From JAJCYX01 sp965243825 (lineage in GTDB: Bacteria; Chloroflexota; Dehalococcoidia; Lucifugimonadales; Lucifugimonadaceae), in the NCBI GenBank assembly GCA_965243825.1, contig CBDEVT010000001.1, positions 2,170,001-2,234,000 of the forward strand: a stretch of DNA of 64,000 bases, read 5' to 3'. Positions 1-8,643 of the stretch are shown here, piece by piece (position 1 is the stretch's first letter; every line of letters begins with the position of its first letter). A model generated the notes under the pieces. That model was given only the letters and a program-made list of their open reading frames with translations. It ran no database searches and was not told where the DNA came from. Made by a program: the position numbers and the translations under genes.

Positions 1-370
1 GAATGGTGTCCTGAAAGACCGGGCGGCGCGCCAGGTGCTCCACGCACCGTTTGCCAGCTGCGGCTGCGTCACCTTTTATCCCTTCATCTTCGAAAACCTG
101 TGCGAAGCATTCGCTCCATGCCTGTTCATAGCTCTTGAACGGCGGGCTTTCGTCAGGACTCTCGAGAACCGTGCGGTTTGCCCGGAACTGCAGCTCATAT
201 CTGCGCCATTTGTCCCACAGATCGTCCTGTATGAGTGGCAAGCTTTGCTCTTTGATTATGTTGCCGAACATAACGCGCCAGTCTGCGTGATCGTTGCTGA
301 CCAGTGTGCGGTAGCAGTCGAAAGCGACAGCCTTTGGTCTGGCCGCCGGTGTCGAGTTGATAGTCGCCAA
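1..370 (-). CDS. HAD-superfamily hydrolase, N-terminal part (runs off window)
   Basis: Open frame on the minus strand that leaves the window, so only about 123 N-terminal residues are visible. Near residue 17 it has AFDCYRTL, matching HAD motif I (hhhDxYGTL, as in haloacid dehalogenase-type phosphohydrolases) with the usual Gly replaced by Arg. A helical cap-like stretch follows. The only start is a TTG directly after the hisF stop, preceded by GAGAGG at good spacing; an in-frame TGA lies just upstream. It is therefore translationally coupled to hisF and the last visible gene of the his block. The substrate cannot be told; a histidinol-phosphate phosphatase role is tempting from context but unproven, because the C-terminal motifs are missing. 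Confidence 0.75.
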   Translation of the reverse strand, partial: MATINSTPAARPKAVAFDCYRTLVSNDHADWRVMFGNIIKEQSLPLIQDDLWDKWRRYELQFRANRTVLESPDESPPFKSYEQAWSECFAQVFEDEGIKGDAAAAGKRCVEHLARRPVFQDTI

Positions 371-371
371 T

Positions 372-1178
372 CTAAACCTCTCTCACAGGAATCTTGCGTT
401 CAGCCAGGTACGATTTCACCTCTGCTACTCGTAGTTCGCCGAAGTGAAACAGGCTTGCCGCCAGAACAGCATCGGCCTTACCGGTCTCGAGCGCATCGTA
501 GAAATGGTCCATTTCACCGGCGCCACCACTCGCAATCACCGGTATGCCTACGTTTTCAGATACGGCTGCGGTCAGTTCGAGGTCATAGCCTGTCTTCTGT
601 CCGTCAGCATCCATGCTGGTCAGGAGGATCTCTCCAGCCCCTAGCTGTTCTGCCAGCTTCGCCCATTTGATCGGGTCCACTGCAGTTGGCCTTCGACCTC
701 CGTGTGTAAATACCTGCCACGGCGATTCGGCAAGTCTTGGTTCTTCTCCGGGGAGCCTCAGGACAGCCGGGTTTTCGACGCGCTTTGCGTCGATCGCCAA
801 AACGACGCACTGTGCTCCGAACTCTTTAGAACACCGGCTGATGAGTTCAGGGTCTCGGATCGCTGCCGAGTTCACGCCGACTTTGTCGGCACCCGCTTCG
901 AGCATTCGGCGCATGTCGTCAACCGTTCGGATACCGCCGCCGACGGTCAGGGGGATAAACACCTCAGATGAGACACGTCTAACCACGTCGACCATTGTGT
1001 CGCGGTCATCGGAACTGGCAGTGATGTCCAGAAAGACCAGCTCGTCAGCGCCTTCTGAATCGTAAAGCGCGGCCAGTTCTGCCGGGTCTCCAGCATCACG
1101 CAGATCAACGAAACTGATGCCTTTGACGACCCGGCCAGCGTCTACATCAAGGCACGGGATCACCCGGCGGGTAAGCAT
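372..1178 (-). CDS. hisF: Imidazole glycerol phosphate synthase, cyclase subunit HisF
   Basis: 268 residues, slightly longer than the usual 250-260. It is a (beta/alpha)8 barrel that uses ammonia from HisH to turn PRFAR into imidazole glycerol phosphate and AICAR in histidine synthesis. The N-terminus RVIPCLDVDAGRVVKG carries the catalytic Asp of strand 1. The phosphate-binding segments LTVGGGIR and VIASGGAGE and the second catalytic Asp in TSMDADG are visible. A loop of about 15 extra residues near residue 150 (positions roughly 700-760) sits after the VLAIDAK strand. It is in the same transcription direction as hisA and hisH, with a methyltransferase gene between hisA and hisF. Confidence 0.97.
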   Translation of the reverse strand: MLTRRVIPCLDVDAGRVVKGISFVDLRDAGDPAELAALYDSEGADELVFLDITASSDDRDTMVDVVRRVSSEVFIPLTVGGGIRTVDDMRRMLEAGADKVGVNSAAIRDPELISRCSKEFGAQCVVLAIDAKRVENPAVLRLPGEEPRLAESPWQVFTHGGRRPTAVDPIKWAKLAEQLGAGEILLTSMDADGQKTGYDLELTAAVSENVGIPVIASGGAGEMDHFYDALETGKADAVLAASLFHFGELRVAEVKSYLAERKIPVREV

Positions 1179-1187
1179 CTGGCGAAT

Positions 1188-1763
1188 CTACTTCTTGAAA
1201 ATGACCACGAAATGAGCAGGACCGATATCGCGGCTGCGAATCTTGGAGAGCCCGAGACCAACCCCCATCTCGATCACCGATTCCATCGACAAGCGTTGTT
1301 TGGCAGGCGGTCCAAAGTCCTGGTCACCCGAAGAAGGCAACCATTCGACGACCGCCAGCCAGCCGGATGGCTTAAGTAGGCGTGCGCACTCTTTGAAGAG
1401 CGACTTTGCCCGGCTCGCTTCGTTCAAGGTGCTGGATAGAACAAGCCCGTCGAGAATTCCGTCATCGAGAGGGATCGAGCTCTCTTTTGAGAGCACAGTC
1501 TCAACGTTGTACATACGGAACTCGGCTGCACGCTCGGCAACCTTCTCCAGCATGCCTTCCTGGACATCCACGGCGTAGAGCTTCCCGCCATAGAGATACT
1601 TTCCCAGCGGAATCGACAGCCATCCTGGGCCCGATCCCACGTCTGCCACCGTCTGATCCGTGTGGATGGGCACCAGTGCGATCAGGGATTGCGGGTCGTA
1701 AGACTCGTTGAGTTTTGGCTTTATGAGGAGATCGGCCTTTGCGACCGGTGTCTTTGTCGGCAT
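1188..1763 (-). CDS. Class I SAM-dependent methyltransferase
   Basis: 191 residues. Residues 35-60 hold the Rossmann motif I (VADVGSGPGWLSIPLG), followed by the acidic end of strand 2 (YAVDVQEGML) and a motif IV-like segment (DGLVLSSTLNE). The fold resembles Methyltransf_11/25-type enzymes (UbiE-like), and there is no extra substrate domain. It sits 9 bp upstream of hisF and 47 bp downstream of hisA, so it is cotranscribed with histidine genes although no methylation step is known in that pathway. Substrate unknown. Confidence 0.85.
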   Translation of the reverse strand: MPTKTPVAKADLLIKPKLNESYDPQSLIALVPIHTDQTVADVGSGPGWLSIPLGKYLYGGKLYAVDVQEGMLEKVAERAAEFRMYNVETVLSKESSIPLDDGILDGLVLSSTLNEASRAKSLFKECARLLKPSGWLAVVEWLPSSGDQDFGPPAKQRLSMESVIEMGVGLGLSKIRSRDIGPAHFVVIFKK

Positions 1764-1810
1764 GTGCTGTTGCCTGTCCTGTCCGTTTGTCTTTCAGGTC
1801 GTAGGGCGAA

Positions 1811-2551
1811 TTAACCTGAGCCTGCTGCCATTGTGTTCACTTCACGTATTGCCCGCTTGAGGTCAAGCGCGCCGGAGTATATTGCCAGGCCTGTGACAGC
1901 CGCTTCAGCCCCGATTCGAGCCAGCTGAACAAGATCATCGATCGATGCGACGCCACCTGCTGCAATAACAGGGTAACTCACACTGGAGACAATGCTCTCA
2001 ATTGACTCAAAGTTTGGGTGTGCGAGCGTACCGTCCTTCGAGGTGTCGGTGTACATAAAACGCCGGACGCCAATCTCACCCATACTATTGATAAGGTCCA
2101 ACGCGGTCAGGTCGGTGGTTTCGGTCCACCCACGTGTCTGAACGTTGCCGTCTCGGGCATCAACACCTACGATGACTCGATCAGCTCCGAATTGCTGAAC
2201 CGCACTGGCTACTTCATCTGGAGCAGTGACTGCAGACGTCCCGAAGATCACTCGTTGCACTCCAAGCTCAAGCAACTCTGACGCGTCACCGGCAGTGCGG
2301 ATGCCCCCACCAAGTTGAACCGGCACGTTTGCGGCGTTAACGACCTGACGCACAGCATCTGCGTTGGCGCGTTTGCCATCCCGCGCACCATCCAGATCGA
2401 CGACATGGAGTCGCGTAGCACCCGCTGAGGTCCACCGCCCCGCAACAGCTACCGGATCGTCATCGAAAACTCGCTGCTGTTCGTAGTCGCCTTGAACCAG
2501 GCGGACACACTTGCCGCCGAGCAAGTCAATTGCGGGAATCACTTCCATCAT
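1811..2551 (-). CDS. hisA: ProFAR isomerase HisA
   Basis: 246 residues, the normal length. HisA opens the ProFAR ribose by Amadori rearrangement to give PRFAR, the HisF/HisH substrate. Seen are the strand-1 catalytic Asp (VIPAIDLLGGKCVRL), the HVVDLDGA segment, phosphate-binding QLGGGIRT and AAGGVAS, and the second catalytic Asp in MYTDTSKDGTL. The start has two adjacent ATG codons; either is possible. It begins 9 bp after hisH ends. Confidence 0.97.
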   Translation of the reverse strand: MMEVIPAIDLLGGKCVRLVQGDYEQQRVFDDDPVAVAGRWTSAGATRLHVVDLDGARDGKRANADAVRQVVNAANVPVQLGGGIRTAGDASELLELGVQRVIFGTSAVTAPDEVASAVQQFGADRVIVGVDARDGNVQTRGWTETTDLTALDLINSMGEIGVRRFMYTDTSKDGTLAHPNFESIESIVSSVSYPVIAAGGVASIDDLVQLARIGAEAAVTGLAIYSGALDLKRAIREVNTMAAGSG

Positions 2552-2560
2552 GCTGCCGAT

Positions 2561-3202
2561 TTATCCAACTCTTCGAACAAAGTTCCGGTAGATCTCCAGA
2601 CCAAGGTCACCACTCTTCTCAGGGTGAAATTGCGTGCCAACCATTTCGCCTTGCATCACGGCTGCGCAAACCTCTCCACCATACTGCGTTGTTCCTGCTT
2701 TGACGCTGGCGTCCTCGGGTATGCAGCGGTACGAGTGCACGAAATAGAAATGCGAATCCTGAGGGATCCCGGCGAAGACAGAATCTGCTGCTGCCTCCGG
2801 TGAGAACTGAACAGAGTTCCATCCCATGTGCGGCACTTTGAGCCGAGCGCCATTTTCGCTCATACCATCGGGAAAGCGTCTAACGTGGCCTTTCAGAAGC
2901 TCGAGTCCCGGAATCTCCCCTTCGTCAGAACCCTCGAACAGAACCTGCATTCCTACGCATATGCACAGTAGTGGTCGACCTGACGAAGCGTACTTTCGAA
3001 CGGGATCAGCGAAACCGCCCTCGTTGATAGCGCGCATCACCGCGTCACTAGCACCAACCCCGGGAAGAACAACGCCTGCAGCGTTCTCGATGTCAGCCGG
3101 ATCAGAAGTAACCTCAGCAGAAGCCCCAACCTTCTCCAGCGCCTTTGAAACGCTGTGCAGGTTTGCAGCCCGAGTGTTCACGATGGCAATGCGCGCAGGC
3201 AC
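2561..3202 (-). CDS. hisH: Imidazole glycerol phosphate synthase, glutaminase subunit HisH
   Basis: 213 residues, a class I (triad) glutamine amidotransferase that supplies ammonia to HisF. The nucleophile is Cys82 in CICVGMQ, and the His-x-Glu pair lies near the C-terminus in QFHPEKSG. An oxyanion-strand motif (LPGVGA) is near residue 46. Its ATG lies immediately after the stop of the adenosyltransferase gene, so the two are probably translationally coupled. Together with hisA and hisF it forms the middle of the histidine pathway; hisG, D, B, C, I and E are not in this window. Confidence 0.97.
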   Translation of the reverse strand: MPARIAIVNTRAANLHSVSKALEKVGASAEVTSDPADIENAAGVVLPGVGASDAVMRAINEGGFADPVRKYASSGRPLLCICVGMQVLFEGSDEGEIPGLELLKGHVRRFPDGMSENGARLKVPHMGWNSVQFSPEAAADSVFAGIPQDSHFYFVHSYRCIPEDASVKAGTTQYGGEVCAAVMQGEMVGTQFHPEKSGDLGLEIYRNFVRRVG

Positions 3203-3784
3203 CTACTGTTCGCCTTTCGCCGTATCTCGACTGCTGTACGGCTCAGAAGGAAGGTTGCGGTCTTCGTATCTCGCCAGCATGAACAGCACATCGGACAGTC
3301 TGTTCAGATAGCGGGGCACCTCTGCATTCGCCAGTTCCCCGTCGTCATTCAGGGATACGGCTGCGCGTTCAGTTCTTCGAACGATCGTCCGCGCCACATC
3401 GATAGCTGCAGATCCTTTGGAACCGCCGGGAATGATGAAAGACCTGGGAAGTTCCACTTCCTCTTCAAGATCTGCCAGAAGCGTATCGAGCTCGGTTATG
3501 TCTTGATCTGAGATCGTCGGGAAGTGCTTTTCAAGGAGGTGCCTGGAATCGGATGCTGTCGCCAACTCCGCATTGACGGTGAACATCTTTTTCTGAATCG
3601 AGAAGATGTGAGACCTTACGTTCGCATCGGTACAAAGAGTCCGGGCCATTCCAAGTGCGGACACCGCTTCATCGCCGGCCCCGTACGCGTCGACCCGCGC
3701 GTCAGTCTTTCGCACGCGACCGCCGTATAAAAGTCCGGTGTCTCCGCGATCACCGGTCCGCGTTGCTATCGATCGGTTGTCCAT
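3203..3784 (-). CDS. Cob(I)yrinic acid a,c-diamide / cob(I)alamin adenosyltransferase, PduO type
   Basis: It transfers the adenosyl group of ATP to cob(I)alamin to make coenzyme B12. The family's N-terminal ATP-binding signature is clear (TRTGDRGDTGLL, then RVRKTDARVDAYGAGDE) and the C-terminal half has the typical NRLSDVLFMLARYED and TERAAVSL segments. I place the start at the internal ATG (MDNRSIATR), which has GGAGAG at good spacing; that gives 193 residues, the usual PduO length, whereas the longest frame would add 23 unlike residues. First gene of the his-containing block, whose promoter must lie in the 182 bp gap shared with the divergent Fe-S carrier gene. Confidence 0.92.
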   Translation of the reverse strand: MDNRSIATRTGDRGDTGLLYGGRVRKTDARVDAYGAGDEAVSALGMARTLCTDANVRSHIFSIQKKMFTVNAELATASDSRHLLEKHFPTISDQDITELDTLLADLEEEVELPRSFIIPGGSKGSAAIDVARTIVRRTERAAVSLNDDGELANAEVPRYLNRLSDVLFMLARYEDRNLPSEPYSSRDTAKGEQ

Positions 3785-3966
3785 GGTCTCTCCAAGAGGT
3801 GCCTTGAGTACTAATTGTAGTTGCGAAGCAGCGAACATATCGCTTTTCACCACTCAATCACGTGAATAGTCGGTCAACCCGCAATAGAATTCCTGACCTT
3901 TAGAGGTATCATTAGGTGAAGCAAGGCCAAAATTTGCGAGCGATTTTGCCGGAGCGGGTATGAGCC

Positions 3967-4329
3967 ATGACCACAGCGCAAGCACAGCCAAAAGTCCCGA
4001 TCAACAGCATTCACGTCACTGAAAAGGCCGCAACCAAGGTCAAAGAGTTTGCTACGCGGGATGGGAAAAACAAGTTTGGACTAAAGGTTGCCGTCAAAGG
4101 TGGCGGCTGTTCCGGACTGACCTACGTGCTCGATATTGTCGATGGTCCCGAAGACACCGATAAGATCATCGAACAGAATGGTATTGAGGTCTACGTTCCC
4201 AAAAAGGCGTTTGTGTTCCTCGCAGGCACAACGCTCGATTTTTCCGATGGTTTGAATGGCAAAGGTTTCGAATTCACGAACCCTAATGCCAAAACAAGCT
4301 GCGGCTGTGGAACATCGTTCTCTGTCTAG
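3967..4329 (+). CDS. erpA: A-type iron-sulfur cluster carrier (IscA/ErpA/SufA family)
   Basis: 120 residues. The three conserved cluster-ligand cysteines are present: Cys48 in GGCSGLTY and Cys112/Cys114 in the C-terminal TSCGCGTSF. Proteins of this family hold a [2Fe-2S] or [4Fe-4S] cluster and pass it to apo-enzymes. I cannot separate ErpA from IscA by sequence alone, so the symbol is provisional. The following gene is a YgfZ-like protein, which in other bacteria acts in the same late stage of [4Fe-4S] delivery, so the two likely form a functional pair. Confidence 0.93.
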   Translation: MTTAQAQPKVPINSIHVTEKAATKVKEFATRDGKNKFGLKVAVKGGGCSGLTYVLDIVDGPEDTDKIIEQNGIEVYVPKKAFVFLAGTTLDFSDGLNGKGFEFTNPNAKTSCGCGTSFSV

Positions 4330-4406
4330 TTCCTTGGTCTTTACGGCGGCAATGTGGTGGCGCCCACCGATTTTGATCGGTGTTCCAGAGCGTTTGAGCC
4401 AGTCTC

Positions 4407-5471
4407 ATGAGTAATCCTGCCATAGCCAGTTCTCCCCTTGGTTTTCTTCAGGCGCACTGTGGGTTTCAGCTCAATCCTGATGGCCGCATTTCGCACTTCG
4501 CTGATCCTGAACGTGAACTGACGGCATTCTCAGAGGCAGGGTCTGCGGCCCTTGTGACAAGACCTGAGATCAGCACGTTCATTCATCAGGGTCCCGATGC
4601 CCTGGATCTGCTCCATCGACTCTCAACGAACGATCTGCTCGCGCTCGAACCCGGTCAAAACAGGTTCACGGTGTTGACCTCGGAGAAGGGCCGAGTTGTC
4701 GATTTACTGAATGTGTCGGTGCTCGGGACGGATCGGCTTCTATTGTGGTCAGAGACCACCAAGCCTCAACCAGTCATCGATTGGATAGACCGCTTTACGA
4801 TCATCGAAGACGCCGAATTGAGCGACGTATCCGAATCTTTACTGCGATTGGCACTGATAGGCAGCTCGGCATATCGAATGGCTAATACGGCTTTTGGAGT
4901 CGAACTTGAGCCAAACCACACTGCAACCCTGTCCGGTGAACTGGATGGCACTTTTATCGCGGCTTCGCGATGGGGGAGTGCAGAGCGAATAGACATCGCT
5001 GTTCCACTAGAGCGCACTGAATTGGCATGGACCATGCTCACGACCACCGGCGCCACACCGGCCGGTGACGTCGCCTATCAGGCTGCGAGAGTAATCGCCG
5101 GAATCCCAGCGGTTGGTCTCGAACTCGATGGGAAAGCAAATCCGTTGGAGGCTGGACTTAAAGACTTGATCAGCTTCACCAAGGGGTGCTACGTCGGTCA
5201 GGAAGTTGTCGCGCGCCTCGACACGTACGACAAACTGCAGAAGCAACTAGTGAAACTGACAGGATCTTCACCGCTCGTTGAGGGCGCAGAGTTGACTGCC
5301 TCTGGCAAGAGAGCAGGTGTCGTCACATCAGTGTCAGATCTGGCAGGTCAGCAGAACTTCAACGCTCTGGGCTTCGCCAGGCGTGGACACTGGGACGAGG
5401 GCACGATTCTCGAGTGTGATGGCGAAACAGTAACCGTCAGCGCGCTTCCGGTGATCCCGCCGTTCGCATGA
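4407..5471 (+). CDS. ygfZ: YgfZ/GcvT-fold folate-binding protein (Fe-S cluster maturation)
   Basis: 354 residues with the aminomethyltransferase (GcvT) fold. The YgfZ signature KGCYVGQE, containing the essential cysteine, starts at residue 259. Upstream are the folate-site-like segments STNDLLALEPGQ and the region around VLTSEKGRVVDLLNV. It lacks the catalytic Asp context of true GcvT and there are no glycine-cleavage genes nearby, so it is YgfZ-like: a tetrahydrofolate-dependent factor needed for certain [4Fe-4S] enzymes. It lies 77 bp after the A-type carrier and in the same direction, consistent with a two-gene Fe-S operon. Confidence 0.88.
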   Translation: MSNPAIASSPLGFLQAHCGFQLNPDGRISHFADPERELTAFSEAGSAALVTRPEISTFIHQGPDALDLLHRLSTNDLLALEPGQNRFTVLTSEKGRVVDLLNVSVLGTDRLLLWSETTKPQPVIDWIDRFTIIEDAELSDVSESLLRLALIGSSAYRMANTAFGVELEPNHTATLSGELDGTFIAASRWGSAERIDIAVPLERTELAWTMLTTTGATPAGDVAYQAARVIAGIPAVGLELDGKANPLEAGLKDLISFTKGCYVGQEVVARLDTYDKLQKQLVKLTGSSPLVEGAELTASGKRAGVVTSVSDLAGQQNFNALGFARRGHWDEGTILECDGETVTVSALPVIPPFA

Positions 5472-5489
5472 TTCGCGTGAGCTGACCTG

Positions 5490-6263
5490 TTATCGATGGT
5501 AGACCGTCTCGCCGCCATCAACGGTGACTATCTGTCCACGAATCATCTCAGCATCACTACCGCACAGCATCGCAACGACGTTGGCAACGTCCTGGGGAAC
5601 CACGGGTCTTCCGGCAGGAGTTGCTCTTCCTGCGAGATCCTTCACGCCAAGTTCGTCTGGGAACGCTTCTAGGGCGTCTGTCTGAACGTATCCTGCTGAA
5701 ACTCCGTTCACAGAGATGCCTTGCTCTGCGAGTTCCACAGCCATGTATCTGGTCACAGCTTCCAACGCTGCTTTGGATACACCAACTGCGAAGTAGGATT
5801 GCAGCACCATTTTCGAGCCAGGGCTTGAAATGTTTATGACGCGGCTTCCAGGAGACATGACTTTTGCTGCCTGGCGCGTTACTAACCATGGACCACGAGC
5901 ATTGATGTCCATTGTCCAGTCCCAGTGTTTCGGTGACAGCTCGGTAGACGGGCGCATCACCCCAGAGGCCGCATTGTTGACAACAATGTCCAGTCGACCG
6001 AAACGTTCGTGGACCTGCTTGACCAGGCTTTCTACGGCATCTTCGTCGCCGACATGGGCTCGCACTCTCAAGCACTCAGTTCCAGCGGCAGCGATCTCTT
6101 CCTCGGCTTCCTTCGCAGCCGCGTGATTCTTCAGATAGTTAAAGGCGATACTTGCGCCCCTGCGTGCCAGCTCAACACAGATTGCACGTCCGATTCCGCG
6201 AGATCCGCCGGTAACCAGGGCGACTTGACCCGCAAATTCTTGTGAATGGTCTTGTGCTGACAT
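5490..6263 (-). CDS. fabL: Enoyl-ACP reductase III (FabL-like SDR)
   Basis: 257-residue short-chain dehydrogenase that would reduce trans-2-enoyl-ACP with NADPH in the last step of FAS-II elongation. The cofactor motif is TGGSRGIG. The active site stretch reads SYFAVGVSKAALEA and the C-terminal part has TDALEAFP and ADMIRGQ-like AEMIRGQIVTVDGG, both typical of Bacillus FabL rather than FabG or FabI. It ends a same-strand cluster of fatty-acid genes, 34 bp after fabG. Other SDR roles are possible, but context and motif agree. Confidence 0.88.
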   Translation of the reverse strand: MSAQDHSQEFAGQVALVTGGSRGIGRAICVELARRGASIAFNYLKNHAAAKEAEEEIAAAGTECLRVRAHVGDEDAVESLVKQVHERFGRLDIVVNNAASGVMRPSTELSPKHWDWTMDINARGPWLVTRQAAKVMSPGSRVINISSPGSKMVLQSYFAVGVSKAALEAVTRYMAVELAEQGISVNGVSAGYVQTDALEAFPDELGVKDLAGRATPAGRPVVPQDVANVVAMLCGSDAEMIRGQIVTVDGGETVYHR

Positions 6264-6297
6264 GGCTGATCAGGCAGAAATCAATCTGACACAGGTA

Positions 6298-7041
6298 CTA
6301 GATGGCCATCCCGCCGTCAGCTCGGATTACGTCACCGGTGATGTAGCGAGCTTCGTCGGTGCAGAGGAACACGATTAACGGAGCTACCTCGTCTACTTCG
6401 CCGAATCGGCCCATTGGGATCCAACTGCGAACGGTGTCCTTGAGCTTTTCGCTGAGCACATCGGTTGTCGCGGTCCTGATGTAACCAGGTGCAACCGCGT
6501 TGACAGTGATATTTCGTCCAGCGACCTCTTTAGCCAGAGACTTTGTGAAGCCGTGGACCGCGGCCTTGGATGCGGCGTAGTTGGTTTGCCCGGCATTCCC
6601 ACGGATACCAACGACTGACGAGACATTCACTATGCGACCCCAGCGCGCCTTGATCATTCCGGGGACAACCAGGCGAGTGCAGTAGTAGGTGCCACGGAGA
6701 TTCGTGTCGACTACCCGATCAAAATCCTCATCTCTCATCCGCATCAACAGGGAGTCGGAGATTATTCCAGCATTGTTGATCAGAATACCGACAGGTCCAA
6801 ACGCCTCTTCGGTTTTCGCGATCATCTCTTCGACGGCGGATCTGTCTGCCACGCTGCCGCCGACGGCTATCGCCTCTCCACCGGCTTTCTTGATTGTTTC
6901 GACAACCTCGTCGGCATCTTCTGGGTGAGAGTTGTAGTTAACAGCTACACGATGCCCTAGTTTTGCCAATCGGATTGCGCTCTCTCGACCGATTCCGCGA
7001 GACGCGCCAGTGATCAGTGCCGTGCGTTGTTCGTCAGACAA
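6298..7041 (-). CDS. fabG: 3-oxoacyl-ACP reductase FabG
   Basis: 247 residues, the normal FabG length. NADPH-dependent reduction of beta-ketoacyl-ACP. Seen are TGASRGIG near the N-terminus, NNAG, the catalytic Ser of VNVSSVVG, the YAASK pair (QTNYAASKAAVHGFTK), and a C-terminal ITGDVIRADGGMAI. The start codon is TTG. It lies between plsX and fabL and fits the same FAS-II operon. Confidence 0.95.
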   Translation of the reverse strand: MSDEQRTALITGASRGIGRESAIRLAKLGHRVAVNYNSHPEDADEVVETIKKAGGEAIAVGGSVADRSAVEEMIAKTEEAFGPVGILINNAGIISDSLLMRMRDEDFDRVVDTNLRGTYYCTRLVVPGMIKARWGRIVNVSSVVGIRGNAGQTNYAASKAAVHGFTKSLAKEVAGRNITVNAVAPGYIRTATTDVLSEKLKDTVRSWIPMGRFGEVDEVAPLIVFLCTDEARYITGDVIRADGGMAI

Positions 7042-7147
7042 ATTGTGGTCCAGTTAGGTATGAGTTTTAGGGAAGCGGGTTGCTTGAGTTTACTACCCGG
7101 CGGACCAAGATGCCCGTCGAGCCGACACAGGGTTCAACGGTCCACGT

Positions 7148-8170
7148 CTAACTGACCGCGATCTCAGACCGAATCTGCTCAAGCTCTGCGTGCTGCGAAT
7201 TGATGTAGTCGTTATCAACTACCACCTTCGCGGTGTTGATGGCTCCTGCGATTGCATCGACACCAGACGAGCCATGTCCCACTATCGCAGCTCCCTTGAG
7301 CCCCAGCAAAGGGCCGCCACCTAGAGCCTCGAGCCTGTTGGTGCGAGCGAACACCTCGTCTGCCAGTGCATCGGCTTCAGGTGAAGAGGGGAGAGCTGCA
7401 CGAATGTGTTCAGTGATTGCTCGGCCAAGACCTTCGGTTAGCTTCAGAACAATATTTCCCACGAACCCGTCACACACCACGACTTCGGCTTTGCCATGCG
7501 GCAAGTCGTGAGGCTCGATATTGCCGATGAAATTGAGGCTGCTGCTCCGGAGTAGATCTGTTGTGGCCTTAACCTGGGCGTTCCCTTTGCCTTCCTCCGA
7601 ACCCACGGACAAGAGAGCAACTCGAGGGTTGTCCTTGCCATAAATGAGCCGAGACATGAGGCTGCCGAGTGCCGCGAAGTCAGCGAGTTGTGCGGGCTTG
7701 GTGTCTACGTTCGTGCCAAGGTCAATGATCACGCTATCGGGAGCGTAACCAATTATTGGACCACCTAATGCACCGCGCTCAATCCCGTCCATCGTTCCAA
7801 GTAGAACCGTTCCAGCCGCAATAGATGCGCCTGTAGAACCCATACTCACGAAAGCTTTCGCCTTCCCCATCTTCACAGCTCCGGCCGCGATAAGGACAGA
7901 CGCTTTCGGGTTTGCTCGGAGAGCAAGCGCCGGGTTGGCACCTTCAGGGATCACGCCTTCGGCAGGAACAACCTGAACAAGTTTTTTCGCAGGAGTGTCG
8001 TACTTGTCGAGTTCTGCGTTGATCGCTTCGGTATCGCCCACCAGCGCGATCGCTACACCGCCATTGCCGATAGCTTTGAGGGCGGCAGGAACGGTGACCG
8101 CCGGACCGTGGTCTCCACCCATTGCATCAAGTGCAATGGGGACAATTCCTTCAGGCAATTGATCACTCAT
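7148..8170 (-). CDS. plsX: Phosphate acyltransferase PlsX
   Basis: 340 residues. PlsX converts acyl-ACP and phosphate to acyl phosphate, the acyl donor for PlsY in phosphatidic acid synthesis. Family hallmarks are visible: IALDAMGGDHGP at the N-terminus, VSMGSTGAS, GTNVDTKP, and VVCDGFVGNIVLKLTEG in the second half. The central position in a FAS-II operon joins acyl-chain synthesis with membrane lipid synthesis. Confidence 0.97.
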   Translation of the reverse strand: MSDQLPEGIVPIALDAMGGDHGPAVTVPAALKAIGNGGVAIALVGDTEAINAELDKYDTPAKKLVQVVPAEGVIPEGANPALALRANPKASVLIAAGAVKMGKAKAFVSMGSTGASIAAGTVLLGTMDGIERGALGGPIIGYAPDSVIIDLGTNVDTKPAQLADFAALGSLMSRLIYGKDNPRVALLSVGSEEGKGNAQVKATTDLLRSSSLNFIGNIEPHDLPHGKAEVVVCDGFVGNIVLKLTEGLGRAITEHIRAALPSSPEADALADEVFARTNRLEALGGGPLLGLKGAAIVGHGSSGVDAIAGAINTAKVVVDNDYINSQHAELEQIRSEIAVS

Positions 8171-8217
8171 ATTAGGTTGAACCTCGAAACTACGGCCGAA
8201 CTACATTCGGCATCATC

Positions 8218-8643
8218 TCATGCCAGCGGAACTGTTATCGATCCACCCAGCGCCTCTGTGCCGTCCGGTTTAGTACAGGTGACTGAGCATTGCGCTTCGG
8301 TCGTGCCGTCCACTTCACGTACGGACCTCACCTCACCGCTTACTTTCACAGTCTCACCGGGGTAGACCGGTGCTTTGAACCTCAGCTTCATTTTCCCGCC
8401 ACGGTGCCACGTCTCAGGAAAATTTGCCTCCATCAGTTCACCGATGAATGCCATGCTTAACATGCCGTGAGCGATCACGCCGCCGAACTGGGTAGTGCTG
8501 GCATAGTCAGCATCCAGGTGCAGAGGATTGTGATCGCCGGAGGCCTCTGCATACTTAGCGATTCGATCCAGAGTAACCTCACGTGTGAACCCGGTGAGTT
8601 CATCGCCTTGCTTGAGCATGTCCATCTTCTTCTCGGCGCTCAT
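8218..8643 (-). CDS. MaoC-type (R)-3-hydroxyacyl-ACP dehydratase, catalytic subunit (HadB-like)
   Basis: 141-residue hot-dog protein. The hydratase-2 motif is present: YAEASGDHNPLHLD followed by FGGVIAHGM, giving the catalytic Asp and His. In mycobacteria HadB has this motif and pairs with HadA or HadC for the dehydration step of FAS-II. The preceding gene (overlapping by 4 bp, ATGA) codes a motif-less hot-dog partner, so the pair looks like a HadAB heterodimer. It lies directly upstream of plsX, and no FabZ or FabA is seen in the window, which suggests this pair is the FAS-II dehydratase here. Confidence 0.85.
   Translation of the reverse strand: MSAEKKMDMLKQGDELTGFTREVTLDRIAKYAEASGDHNPLHLDADYASTTQFGGVIAHGMLSMAFIGELMEANFPETWHRGGKMKLRFKAPVYPGETVKVSGEVRSVREVDGTTEAQCSVTCTKPDGTEALGGSITVPLA

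Noticed and set aside
35..670. 211-codon plus frame at the window start
   Set aside because: It lies opposite hisF and the HAD-like frame, which both have clear family motifs; this one has none.
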